Shown here piece after piece: positions 1 through 6,688 of a DNA stretch of 6,688 nt; positions within the stretch are counted from its first letter, which is position 1; every line of letters starts with the position of its first letter. The translations under genes were made by a program, and so were the position numbers. Origin of the DNA: Clostridia bacterium (GTDB lineage Bacteria; Bacillota; Clostridia; Christensenellales; Borkfalkiaceae); NCBI GenBank assembly GCA_029054485.1, contig JAIDFD010000145.1, positions 1-6,688 on the forward strand, read 5' to 3'. Below the pieces are notes generated by a model. The model ran no database searches. It was given only the letters and a program-made list of their open reading frames with translations, and was not told where the DNA came from.

Positions 1-8
1 TTAAACAG

Positions 9-37
9 TTGGCAAATTAAAAAATTTTCTTTAGAAT
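9..37 (+). promoter_or_regulatory. Candidate sigma-A-type promoter of the decarboxylase operon
   Basis: A TTGGCA hexamer at 9-14 (5 of 6 matches to TTGACA) and a TAGAAT hexamer at 32-37 (5 of 6 matches to TATAAT) are separated by exactly 17 nt of A/T-only-like spacer with one C. This would start transcription around position 44, leaving a leader of about 30 nt before the first gene's start at 73. The site sits in the only upstream non-coding sequence visible. AT-rich DNA produces such matches by chance, and what lies left of the window is unknown. Confidence 0.5.
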
Positions 38-60
38 ATATAAGTAGGAATTTGGCATTT

Positions 61-66
61 AAGGAG
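61..66 (+). promoter_or_regulatory. Ribosome binding site that fixes the first gene's start
   Basis: AAGGAG at 61-66 lies 6 nt before the ATG at 73. The open frame also contains an upstream TTG at 52, but that codon has no well-placed Shine-Dalgarno site, and using it would put this strong site inside the coding region. The ATG at 73 is therefore the better start. Confidence 0.8.
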
Positions 67-72
67 TATTGT

Positions 73-1449
73 ATGGATAAAATACGCTTATTGCAGATGC
101 GCAAGAAGAAAATTCTGGATGCAGGAAAGGATATCCGCAAAGATATAAACGCGCTTATCGATGATGACAGCTTTGTAGAACTTTCCGCTTTCAGTTTTTC
201 CAAAAACGAATTTTACGGCGAGGATGCAGAGGGCGAGGGAGTAATTACAGGCTTTGCCACGGTAAACGACTATCCTTTTTATATTGTAGCGCAAAACGGC
301 GCGGTTCTATCGGGCGGTGTAAGCAAAGCGAATTGCGGAAAGATTGCAAAATGTTTGAATCAGGCGGAAAAGACTTCTACACCCGTGATTTACTTTTTGT
401 CATCACTCGGTGTGCAGATAGGCGAAGGGGTAAAAGTTTTAGAGGGGCTTGCAACTTTGATTTTGAAAGCTTCCCAACTCAAAGGCACGGTACCGCAGTA
501 TTTAATTGTAGACGGTGAAGTCTACGGTCAGATTTCGGTGCTTGCAGGTCTTTGCGACTTTACATTCTTTATTGATAAAAAGAGTTCGCTCGCGGCTAAC
601 AGTCCGCTTGTCATATCGGCAAAAAGCGGTAAAAATATCGATAAATACCAAATCGGCGGAGCTGACGGACTGAATAAGTCAAATTTGGTTTCTTTCATTG
701 TAAAGAACTTAGCCGAAGTTAAAGATAAAATTGTAAAAATCAACGGACTTCTTTCATCGGCGGTAATCGATAGTAACGAACTCAATAAGAGTATTGCCGC
801 ACTCGATAAAAAAGCCGATTACGAAAGTCTTTTATCGGTTTTTGATAAGGGTAGTTATCTGGAAATTGGAGCTACATGCGCGCCCGAAGTAAAATGTCTA
901 TTGGGCAGGATTGGCGGAATTGCTGTTGCGTCGGTGATTTTTGACGGCGAAAGCGGAGTGCAATTAAACGCAGTCAATGTGAGAAAAATTAAAGACTTTG
1001 CGGAATTTGCCTGCTGTTACGGTTTGCCTTACGTTACATTTGTAAATACGTTGGGCGTTGAAGCGAATATTGAAACAAACAACAGCCTTGTTCTCAAAGA
1101 AATCGGAGAATACGTTTCTATTCTCGACTGCATTGATGCGGCTAAAATTTCAATCGTATACGGAAAGGCGATTGGGCTCGGTTACACGGTTTTTGCGGCA
1201 AAGAGCATGGGTTACGACTATTCATACGCATTTGCCAATTCAAAAATCGCGTTGTTTGACGATGTTCAGGGCGCGGAAATAGAGTTTTCGGACGAAAAGA
1301 ATGTTGACAAGCAAAAGCTTGCAGAGCGTTACGCCGATGAAAGTTCAGACCCCGTGAACGCGGCAAACGGCGGATATATAGACAATATAATTCAGCCTTC
1401 ATTTGTAAAACAATATCTCGTAGCATCTTTGCAGATGCTTTTAAAGTGA
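73..1449 (+). CDS. Divergent acyl-CoA carboxyltransferase-type subunit (MmdA / transcarboxylase 12S-like)
   Basis: This 458-residue protein has the two-crotonase-domain layout of the propionyl-CoA carboxylase beta / methylmalonyl-CoA decarboxylase alpha / transcarboxylase 12S family, whose members move a carboxyl group between an acyl-CoA and biotin. Recognisable landmarks are DDDSFVEL near residue 35, LSGGVSKA in the N-half, IGEG at 116-119, YVTFVNTLG at 320-328, and a C-terminal DPVNAANGGYIDNII segment typical of the family. It is shorter than the usual roughly 510 residues, mainly at the N-terminus. Key positions have drifted: the segment that normally reads GPCAGGAVYSPA is here GEVYGQISVLAG (148-159), and the C-half GGAY is GLGY (368-371). 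DSGGARIQEG is SSLGVQIGEG. Because the oxyanion-hole glycine pairs are broken, activity and substrate cannot be assumed; it may be a structural or altered-specificity partner. It is the first gene of an operon with biotin carrier and Na+ pump genes. The family call is solid; the function is inferred. Confidence 0.85.
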   Translation: MDKIRLLQMRKKKILDAGKDIRKDINALIDDDSFVELSAFSFSKNEFYGEDAEGEGVITGFATVNDYPFYIVAQNGAVLSGGVSKANCGKIAKCLNQAEKTSTPVIYFLSSLGVQIGEGVKVLEGLATLILKASQLKGTVPQYLIVDGEVYGQISVLAGLCDFTFFIDKKSSLAANSPLVISAKSGKNIDKYQIGGADGLNKSNLVSFIVKNLAEVKDKIVKINGLLSSAVIDSNELNKSIAALDKKADYESLLSVFDKGSYLEIGATCAPEVKCLLGRIGGIAVASVIFDGESGVQLNAVNVRKIKDFAEFACCYGLPYVTFVNTLGVEANIETNNSLVLKEIGEYVSILDCIDAAKISIVYGKAIGLGYTVFAAKSMGYDYSYAFANSKIALFDDVQGAEIEFSDEKNVDKQKLAERYADESSDPVNAANGGYIDNIIQPSFVKQYLVASLQMLLK

Positions 1450-1456
1450 GGAAGCT

Positions 1457-1816
1457 ATGATAAATGCTTTGTCAGAGATAATTCCCAAACTCGATGGCAA
1501 CTTCTATTTCAGCAATAAAGCGGAAGCTCTTATTTACGCGCTGATAGGATTTTGCGTGGTGCTGTTGGGAATTGTAATTATAATTTTTATAATCTGGCTT
1601 TTGGGTCTGATTTTGAGAAAGACCGACAATCTCGCGTTTTTGACTAAAAGGAGAAAAAAGCCCAAAAAGCAGGTTGAAGAGGTTTCTTCGGAAACTGTTG
1701 CCGAAGATGGCTTGACCGATGAAGTAAAGGCGGCTATAATCGCCGCGATAATGGCTTATTATAGCGAAGAAAAACCCGAATGTGAGTTTAAGGTCAGAAG
1801 AATTAAAAGGTTATAA
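1457..1816 (+). CDS. OadG-family small membrane subunit of Na+-pumping decarboxylase (gamma/delta type)
   Basis: This 119-residue protein has one strongly hydrophobic segment at about residues 25-53, followed by a positively charged stretch (RKTDNLAFLTKRRKKPKK) and a hydrophilic tail. The tail ends in DEVKAAIIAAIMAYYSEE followed by FKVRRIKRL, the usual end of OadG/MmdD-type subunits. These proteins anchor and assemble the soluble carboxyltransferase and biotin carrier on the membrane beta subunit. The start ATG is preceded by GAGGAAG, which overlaps the upstream stop codon, giving a 7-nt gap and likely translational coupling to the 12S-like gene. The pattern is of a single-pass membrane protein with its tail in the cytoplasm. 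OadG-like sequences diverge quickly, so the call rests on the combination of membrane segment, C-terminal motif and position between the carboxyltransferase and biotin carrier genes. Confidence 0.85.
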   Translation: MINALSEIIPKLDGNFYFSNKAEALIYALIGFCVVLLGIVIIIFIIWLLGLILRKTDNLAFLTKRRKKPKKQVEEVSSETVAEDGLTDEVKAAIIAAIMAYYSEEKPECEFKVRRIKRL

Positions 1817-1830
1817 GGAGTATTTAAAAT

Positions 1831-2184
1831 ATGCGTAATTTTATTGTAACTATTGACGGAAAAAGCTATTCAGTAGGCGTTGACGAAGTTGAAAGCGGCG
1901 CAAGCATAGAAAGTGTTGTGCCTGTGCAGGCGGCTGCGCCTGTTGCACCCAAAGCTCAAAAAATTTCAGCCGAGGGTGAAAAGGTTTTATCGCCCTTCCC
2001 CGGACTGATTAAAAATCTTTTGGTTGCAGACGGAAGCGCCGTTAAAAAGGACCAGCCCATTATGGTGCTTGAAGCAATGAAAATGGATAATGAAATTACC
2101 GCTCCCTGCGATGGGGAAGTTACGTTCGGCGTGGTTAAGGGCGCAAACGTAGAAACCAACGCGGTGCTTGCAGTTTTAAGCTGA
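1831..2184 (+). CDS. Biotin carboxyl carrier protein (MmdC / transcarboxylase 1.3S-like)
   Basis: A 117-residue biotinyl-domain protein. The N-terminal part (about 1-30) begins MRNFIVTIDGKSY, like other decarboxylase carrier proteins. An Ala/Pro-rich flexible linker follows (about 30-45, VPVQAAAPVAPKA). The biotinyl domain runs from about residue 50 to the end and carries the canonical EAMKMDNE motif, with Lys84 (codon 2080-2082) as the expected biotinylated residue. The carrier shuttles the carboxyl group between a soluble carboxyltransferase and the membrane decarboxylase subunit. Its size matches the free-standing 1.3S and MmdC carriers (about 120 residues), and the OadA-like gene downstream lacks a fused biotin domain, so this protein is presumably the carrier for it too. 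AAGGAG at 1815-1820 lies 10 nt before the ATG and overlaps the stop of the OadG-like gene. No biotin ligase is encoded in the window. Confidence 0.95.
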   Translation: MRNFIVTIDGKSYSVGVDEVESGASIESVVPVQAAAPVAPKAQKISAEGEKVLSPFPGLIKNLLVADGSAVKKDQPIMVLEAMKMDNEITAPCDGEVTFGVVKGANVETNAVLAVLS

Positions 2185-2194
2185 TGGAGGCAGT

Positions 2195-3460
2195 ATGCAA
2201 CAAAGTTTACTTGTAAACTTTGGCGAGATATTCGGCAACCTGTACGAGTCAATGGGCTTTGTGCAGGGCGATTGGCAGAATTATGTTATGCTGCTGATTT
2301 CGTTTGTGCTGATGTTCCTTGCCATAGTAAAGAAATTTGAACCGATGCTGCTTTTGCCGATAGCTTTCGGTATGTTTCTTATCAATATCCCCGGTGCGGA
2401 AGGCGTGCTTTGGGGTGAATACGGTCTTGACGAAGCCGGAAACAAGTTATCGGGTTATGAGGACGTTACATCGAAAACGCGCGGACTTCTATGGTATCTG
2501 TACTTCGGTGTAGACAAAGTAATTTATCCGCCTTTGATATTCCTCGGAATAGGAGCGATGACCGACTTCGGTCCTTTGATTGCAAATCCCAAGAGTATGC
2601 TAATCGGCGCGGGTGCGCAGTTGGGCGTTTTTGTAGCGTTTATTCTTGCAATATTGCTCGGTTTTTCGGTTGCTTCAGCCGCTTCGATTGCTATAATCGG
2701 CGGGGCGGACGGACCCACGGCGATAATGACGACTTCAATACTCGCAGAAAAATACATTCCCACGATAGCGATTGCGGCATACTCGTATATGGCGCTGATA
2801 CCGATAATCCAAAAGCCGCTGATGCGCGCGCTTACAACTAAAAAAGAAAAAATGATTCGTATGAAGCCGCTCCGTCAGGTAAGCAAGCTTGAAAAGATTT
2901 TATTTCCTTTGATAGTTACTTTGGTTGTTGGAATAATTCTTCCGCAGTCGATTGCGCTTTTGGGTATGCTTATGCTCGGCAATCTGTTTAAAGAGTCGGG
3001 CGTGGTTGACAGACTTTCTACCCAGGCGCAGAACGGTCTTATGAACACGATAACAATCTTCCTCGGTATTGCCGTTGGAAGTAAAGCAAAGGGTGAAATT
3101 TTCCTTTCGTTGGACACCTTAAAAATCATAGCTTTGGGCTTGTTTGCGTTTATTATCGGAACTATAGGCGGCTTGCTTGTCGCTAAAATTATGTGCAAGG
3201 TAACGAAGGGACAAATAAATCCTTTGATAGGCTCGGCAGGCGTTTCCGCCGTTCCAATGGCGGCACGAATATCTGAGGACGTCGGAAGAGAATACGACCC
3301 TCAGAATCATTTGCTTATGCACGCAATGGGACCCAATGTTGCGGGCGTAATAGGTTCGGCGATTGCCGCGGGAATACTGATTGCTTGCTTTAACGGCTAC
3401 GTAGACGGCACGGCAACAGTTGAATCCGTTGTAACGGCGATAAATTCAGTAACGGTATAA
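2195..3460 (+). CDS. oadB: Na+-translocating decarboxylase, membrane beta subunit (OadB/MmdB/GcdB family)
   Basis: This 421-residue polytopic membrane protein decarboxylates carboxybiotin and uses the free energy to export Na+. Signatures are LIFLGIGAMTDFGPLIANP after the first membrane segments, GGADGPTAI at 169-177, SAGVSAVPMAARIS at about 347-360 and NHLLMHAMGPNVAGVIGSA at about 371-389. The Asp of GGADGPT (Asp172 here) matches the conserved Asp shown to be essential for Na+ coupling in the Klebsiella oxaloacetate decarboxylase. Hydrophobic segments begin at about 30-46 and 50-66. A hydrophilic stretch at about 70-92 lies between the second segment and the GLLWYLYFGVDKVIYPPL motif. The length is within the family range. 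GGAGG at 2186-2190 lies 4 nt before the ATG and 2 nt after the biotin carrier stop. The family call is certain. Whether the system works on oxaloacetate, methylmalonyl-CoA or both is not settled by this subunit. Confidence 0.95.
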   Translation: MQQSLLVNFGEIFGNLYESMGFVQGDWQNYVMLLISFVLMFLAIVKKFEPMLLLPIAFGMFLINIPGAEGVLWGEYGLDEAGNKLSGYEDVTSKTRGLLWYLYFGVDKVIYPPLIFLGIGAMTDFGPLIANPKSMLIGAGAQLGVFVAFILAILLGFSVASAASIAIIGGADGPTAIMTTSILAEKYIPTIAIAAYSYMALIPIIQKPLMRALTTKKEKMIRMKPLRQVSKLEKILFPLIVTLVVGIILPQSIALLGMLMLGNLFKESGVVDRLSTQAQNGLMNTITIFLGIAVGSKAKGEIFLSLDTLKIIALGLFAFIIGTIGGLLVAKIMCKVTKGQINPLIGSAGVSAVPMAARISEDVGREYDPQNHLLMHAMGPNVAGVIGSAIAAGILIACFNGYVDGTATVESVVTAINSVTV

Positions 3461-3471
3461 TAGGAGCAGAT

Positions 3472-4896
3472 ATGGAAAGTAAAAAATTGTTGATTACTGA
3501 TACAATTCTCCGTGATGCGCACCAGTCGCACGCGGCAACGCGAATGAGATTTGACGAAATGGAGCCCGTATTGCCGTTGCTTGATGAAATCGGTTATTAC
3601 TCGCTCGAAGCTTGGGGTGGTGCCACGTTTGATTCATGTTTAAGGTTTTTGAACGAGGATCCTTGGGATAGATTAAGGAACTTAAAAAAATACCTTAAAA
3701 AGACCCCTATACAAATGCTGTTGCGCGGTCAAAACCTTTTAGGTTACAGACATTACGCCGATGACGTTGTAGACAGTTTTATTGATAAATCGATTGAAAA
3801 CGGCGTGGGAATAATAAGAGTTTTTGATGCGCTGAACGACCCTAGAAATCTTGAAACTTCAATCAAATCAATCAAGAAATACGGCAAAGGTAAATGCGTT
3901 TGCGAGGCGGCTATTTCTTATACGACCAGCCCCGTACACACGACGGAGTACTTCGTAAACCTTGCAAAACAGCTTGAGGGCATGGGTGCCGACAATATCT
4001 GCATTAAAGATATGGCAAACCTTTTGTTGCCGTTTACCGCTTATGATGTTGTTTCCAAACTGAAAAAAGCGTTAAAGCCTGAAACAAAGGTACATCTTCA
4101 TACGCACAATACTTCCGGTACGGGCGATATGATAAATCTTATGGCTATTCAGGCGGGAGTGGATATTGTGGACTGCGCGCTTTCGCCGCTCGGAAACGGA
4201 ACTTCCAACCCCGCAACCGAACCGCTTGTTGCGACTTTGAAGGGCACGCCTTACGATACGGGTATAGATATAGAAAAACTTTTGCCTTTGGTCAATCATT
4301 TTAATAAGGTTGCGGCACGCCTTGAAAAAGACGGACACCTCAATCCCAAGGTAAGAAAAATCGATATAAATACTTTGCTTTATCAGGTCCCCGGCGGTAT
4401 GCTTTCAAATCTTATCAGCCAGCTTAAACAGGCGGGACAGGAAGAGAAGCTTTTGGAATGTCTTGCGGAAGTTCCCGAGGTAAGAAAGGATTGCGGTTAT
4501 CCTCCGCTGGTAACTCCTTCAAGCCAGATTGTCGGAACGCAGGCGGTTTGGAACGTGCTGCTCGGCAGATATAAAACTATTACCGCACAGTACAAAGATC
4601 TGATACTCGGCAAATACGGCGCATTGCCCGGTGAAAAGAGCAAAAAAGTAGTAGATATGTGTACAAAGGGCGGAGAAGAAATTATCACCTGCCGACCCGC
4701 GGACCTTCTCGAAAGCGAAATGCAAACGCTGACCGAAAAGGTAAAGGCTGACGGTTTCTATGAAAAGCAGGAAGACGTTTTGTCTTATGCGCTTTTCCCC
4801 GAGGTTTCAACAAATTACTTCAAATGGCGTAAAGCCCAAAAAACAGGAGTAGACAAAGATTTAGCGGATAATCCTAATAAGGTTTATCCCGTATAA
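3472..4896 (+). CDS. oadA: Pyruvate/oxaloacetate carboxyltransferase (OadA / transcarboxylase 5S-like), without biotin domain
   Basis: A 474-residue TIM-barrel carboxyltransferase that moves a carboxyl group between oxaloacetate/pyruvate and biotin. The N-terminus has the DTILRDAHQS motif (10-19; Asp15 the likely metal ligand). LLRGQNLLGYRHYADDVV follows. CIKDMANLL places the expected carboxylated metal-bridging lysine at Lys179, and HLHTHNTSG gives the metal-binding His210 and His212. The C-terminal helical part carries VPGGMLSNLISQL, TPSSQIVGTQAVWNVL and GKYGALPGE, all family hallmarks. All active-site motifs are intact, unlike in the 12S-like gene of the same operon. The protein ends in NKVYPV with no Lys-containing biotinyl domain, unlike Klebsiella OadA, so it must use the separate carrier encoded at 1831-2184. 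AGGAG at 3462-3466 lies 5 nt before the ATG. The same family includes pyruvate carboxylase subunit B, but no biotin carboxylase gene is nearby, which favours a decarboxylase or transcarboxylase role. Confidence 0.93.
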   Translation: MESKKLLITDTILRDAHQSHAATRMRFDEMEPVLPLLDEIGYYSLEAWGGATFDSCLRFLNEDPWDRLRNLKKYLKKTPIQMLLRGQNLLGYRHYADDVVDSFIDKSIENGVGIIRVFDALNDPRNLETSIKSIKKYGKGKCVCEAAISYTTSPVHTTEYFVNLAKQLEGMGADNICIKDMANLLLPFTAYDVVSKLKKALKPETKVHLHTHNTSGTGDMINLMAIQAGVDIVDCALSPLGNGTSNPATEPLVATLKGTPYDTGIDIEKLLPLVNHFNKVAARLEKDGHLNPKVRKIDINTLLYQVPGGMLSNLISQLKQAGQEEKLLECLAEVPEVRKDCGYPPLVTPSSQIVGTQAVWNVLLGRYKTITAQYKDLILGKYGALPGEKSKKVVDMCTKGGEEIITCRPADLLESEMQTLTEKVKADGFYEKQEDVLSYALFPEVSTNYFKWRKAQKTGVDKDLADNPNKVYPV

Positions 4897-4903
4897 AAAG
4901 AAA

Positions 4904-4944
4904 TTGCGGCATGGACGGTTTTGTTCGTGCCGTAAGGTTTTGTT
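4904..4944 (+). terminator. Stem-loop in the spacer after the decarboxylase operon: weak terminator and/or RBS-masking hairpin
   Basis: The arms 4904-4916 and 4923-4935 pair over all 13 positions (10 Watson-Crick, 3 G-U) around a 6-nt GGTTTT loop. After the stem the RNA continues GGUUUUGUU (4936-4944), a U-rich but interrupted tail, directly up to the ATG of the next gene. An intrinsic terminator of modest strength at the end of the decarboxylase operon is plausible. The 3' arm also covers part of the next gene's TAAGG ribosome binding site (4933-4937), so the folded form could reduce its translation. Pairing is read directly from the sequence; the role is inferred. Confidence 0.45.
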
Positions 4945-6171
4945 ATGAGTAAAATAGCGGTGATAGGCGGCGGTGCCGCTGGGCTTGTTGCGGCGTATGC
5001 GGCGGCGACAAACGGAAACAACGTAACCTTATTTGAAAAGAATGAGAAGTGCGGCAAAAAAATTTATATCACAGGCAAGGGTCGGTGTAACGTAACCCAC
5101 GATTGTACGCCCGCGGAGTTTTTGAATAATGTCGTAAACAATTCAAAGTTTATGACAAGCAGTATCTATGCTTTTTCGCCGGACGATACAATGCGTTTTT
5201 TTGAGGACGGCGGATTAAGATTAAAAACCGAGCGCGGAGCAAGGGTGTTTCCGTTGTCTGACAAAGCAAGCGATGTGACAAAATGTCTTGAGAATTATTG
5301 TAAGAACGTAGGTGTAACCTTTAAATTTGACGAACAAGTTAACAAAATTGTCAATTTGCATAGTACTATGTTTAACATAATAACATCAAAACAAGACTAT
5401 ACGTTTGATAAAGTGATTGTTTGTACCGGTGGCATCAGCTATCCTTCGACCGGTTCCACGGGTGACGGATATAAATTTGCGCAGAATTTCGGGCATAGCG
5501 TAGTACCAGTCAAACAGGGGCTTTGCGGACTAAATTTAAAAGGCAACTGTTACAAGCAGATACAAGGTCTGTCTTTAAAAAACGTAAATTTGACCGTATT
5601 TTATGAAGACAAGAAGATTAAAGAACTGTTCGGGGAAATGTTGTTTACCCATTTCGGAGTTTCGGGTCCGATCGTTTTGTCCGCTTCTAGTCTTATAAAC
5701 AGGCTTGATTTAAATAAGGTAAGGCTTTCAATCGATTTTAAACCCGCACTTTCTGAAGAGCAGTTGGACAAGCGGTTGTTACGCGATTTTGAAGAATACA
5801 AAAATAAGAGCATTTCAAACTGTTTAAAAGAATTGTTGCCTACCGCTTTGATTTCTGTAATGCTTGCAAGGTGCGGTATTTCATCGGACAAAAAAGTTAA
5901 TTCGATAACTAAAATCGAAAGACAGCTTTTATTGACAAACATTAAAAATTTTGATATGCTTGTTTCGTCTTTGCGCGGTTTTGAAGAGGCAATTATTACT
6001 TCCGGCGGCGTAGATGTAAAAGAAATTAACCCCAGAACTATGGAGAGTAAGCTTGTAAAAGGGCTTTACTTTTGTGGCGAAGTACTTGACATAGACGCTT
6101 TTACAGGCGGTTTTAACCTGCAAATTGCATTTTCTACGGGATTTGCGGCGGGAAACAATATAAAGGATTAA
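4945..6171 (+). CDS. BaiN/YhiN/HI0933-family NAD(P)/FAD-dependent oxidoreductase
   Basis: A 408-residue soluble flavoprotein. The N-terminus is a Rossmann FAD-binding fold with VIGGGAAGL (6-14) and an acidic residue after the second strand (LFEK, Glu31). The family motif ITGKGRCNVTH is at 42-52. A second nucleotide/flavin motif, TGGISYPSTGSTGDGY, is at 161-176, then GEMLFTHFGVSGP in the middle domain. The C-terminal flavin-binding segment is GLYFCGEVLDIDAFTGGFNLQ at 373-393. These are the full set of HI0933/BaiN landmarks and the length is normal. The physiological reaction of most members is unknown: one clostridial member (BaiN) acts on bile-acid intermediates, and older annotations say aminoacetone oxidase. 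Neither can be inferred here. The start ATG has TAAGG 7 nt upstream, partly inside a stem-loop. It is followed after only 3 nt by the chorismate mutase frame, suggesting cotranscription with aroH-cmk. Location next to cmk fits a housekeeping rather than a bile-acid role. Confidence 0.9.
   Translation: MSKIAVIGGGAAGLVAAYAAATNGNNVTLFEKNEKCGKKIYITGKGRCNVTHDCTPAEFLNNVVNNSKFMTSSIYAFSPDDTMRFFEDGGLRLKTERGARVFPLSDKASDVTKCLENYCKNVGVTFKFDEQVNKIVNLHSTMFNIITSKQDYTFDKVIVCTGGISYPSTGSTGDGYKFAQNFGHSVVPVKQGLCGLNLKGNCYKQIQGLSLKNVNLTVFYEDKKIKELFGEMLFTHFGVSGPIVLSASSLINRLDLNKVRLSIDFKPALSEEQLDKRLLRDFEEYKNKSISNCLKELLPTALISVMLARCGISSDKKVNSITKIERQLLLTNIKNFDMLVSSLRGFEEAIITSGGVDVKEINPRTMESKLVKGLYFCGEVLDIDAFTGGFNLQIAFSTGFAAGNNIKD

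Positions 6172-6688
<517 letters not shown>

Noticed and set aside
52..72. Upstream TTG at 52 as the start of the 12S-like gene, adding seven residues.
   Set aside because: It lacks a well-placed ribosome binding site, while the ATG at 73 has AAGGAG at a 6-nt spacing. Using 52 would place that site inside the gene.
4869..4897. A promoter for the flavoprotein gene using TATAAA at 4892-4897.
   Set aside because: The hexamer overlaps the end of the upstream coding sequence, and no acceptable -35 hexamer is found 16-18 nt upstream (the sequence there is TAATCC).
4945..6171. Calling the flavoprotein a bile-acid reductase (baiN) or aminoacetone oxidase.
   Set aside because: The family is broad and most members are uncharacterised. 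There are no other bile-acid genes in the window and the neighbours are biosynthetic housekeeping genes, so only the family name is supported.

Overview
The window is a moderately AT-rich, gene-dense stretch of a bacterial chromosome. Every gene is on the plus strand, intergenic gaps are short, and nearly every start has a good purine-rich Shine-Dalgarno site. Gene content (a Na+-pumping biotin decarboxylase with a free-standing biotin carrier, a BaiN/YhiN-type flavoprotein, an AroH-type chorismate mutase and a cytidylate kinase) points to an anaerobic Firmicute, most likely Clostridia. This assignment is an inference from gene families and translation signals, not from a marker gene.

Region 1 (1-4896) is a five-gene operon preceded by a plausible sigma-A-type promoter (TTGGCA-N17-TAGAAT, 9-37). 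In order it encodes a divergent acyl-CoA-type carboxyltransferase (MmdA/12S-like, 73-1449), a single-pass OadG-like subunit (1457-1816), a biotin carrier protein (1831-2184, biotin Lys84), the membrane Na+ pump subunit OadB/MmdB (2195-3460) and a pyruvate/oxaloacetate carboxyltransferase (OadA/5S-like, 3472-4896). Gaps are 7 to 14 nt. No biotin carboxylase is present. This fits a decarboxylase or transcarboxylase that drives Na+ export rather than an ATP-dependent carboxylase. The unusual point is that both carboxyltransferase types share one operon with one carrier and one pump. The 12S-like partner has lost the glycine pairs that are normally conserved in both halves of its active site.

Region 2 (4897-4944) is a 48-nt spacer containing a fully paired 13-bp stem-loop. 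Its 3' arm runs into the ribosome binding site of the next gene, so it may be a weak terminator, a translational control element, or both.

Region 3 (4945-6688) holds a BaiN/YhiN/HI0933-family flavoprotein and then, 3 nt later, an open frame that runs off the window. That frame encodes a nearly full-length AroH chorismate mutase joined in frame, with almost no linker, to the N-terminus of cytidylate kinase. No stop codon separates the two. A good Shine-Dalgarno site and a TTG codon lie just before the junction, so a separate kinase could also be made from the same frame. This fusion, or overlapping-start arrangement, is the most distinctive feature of the window.
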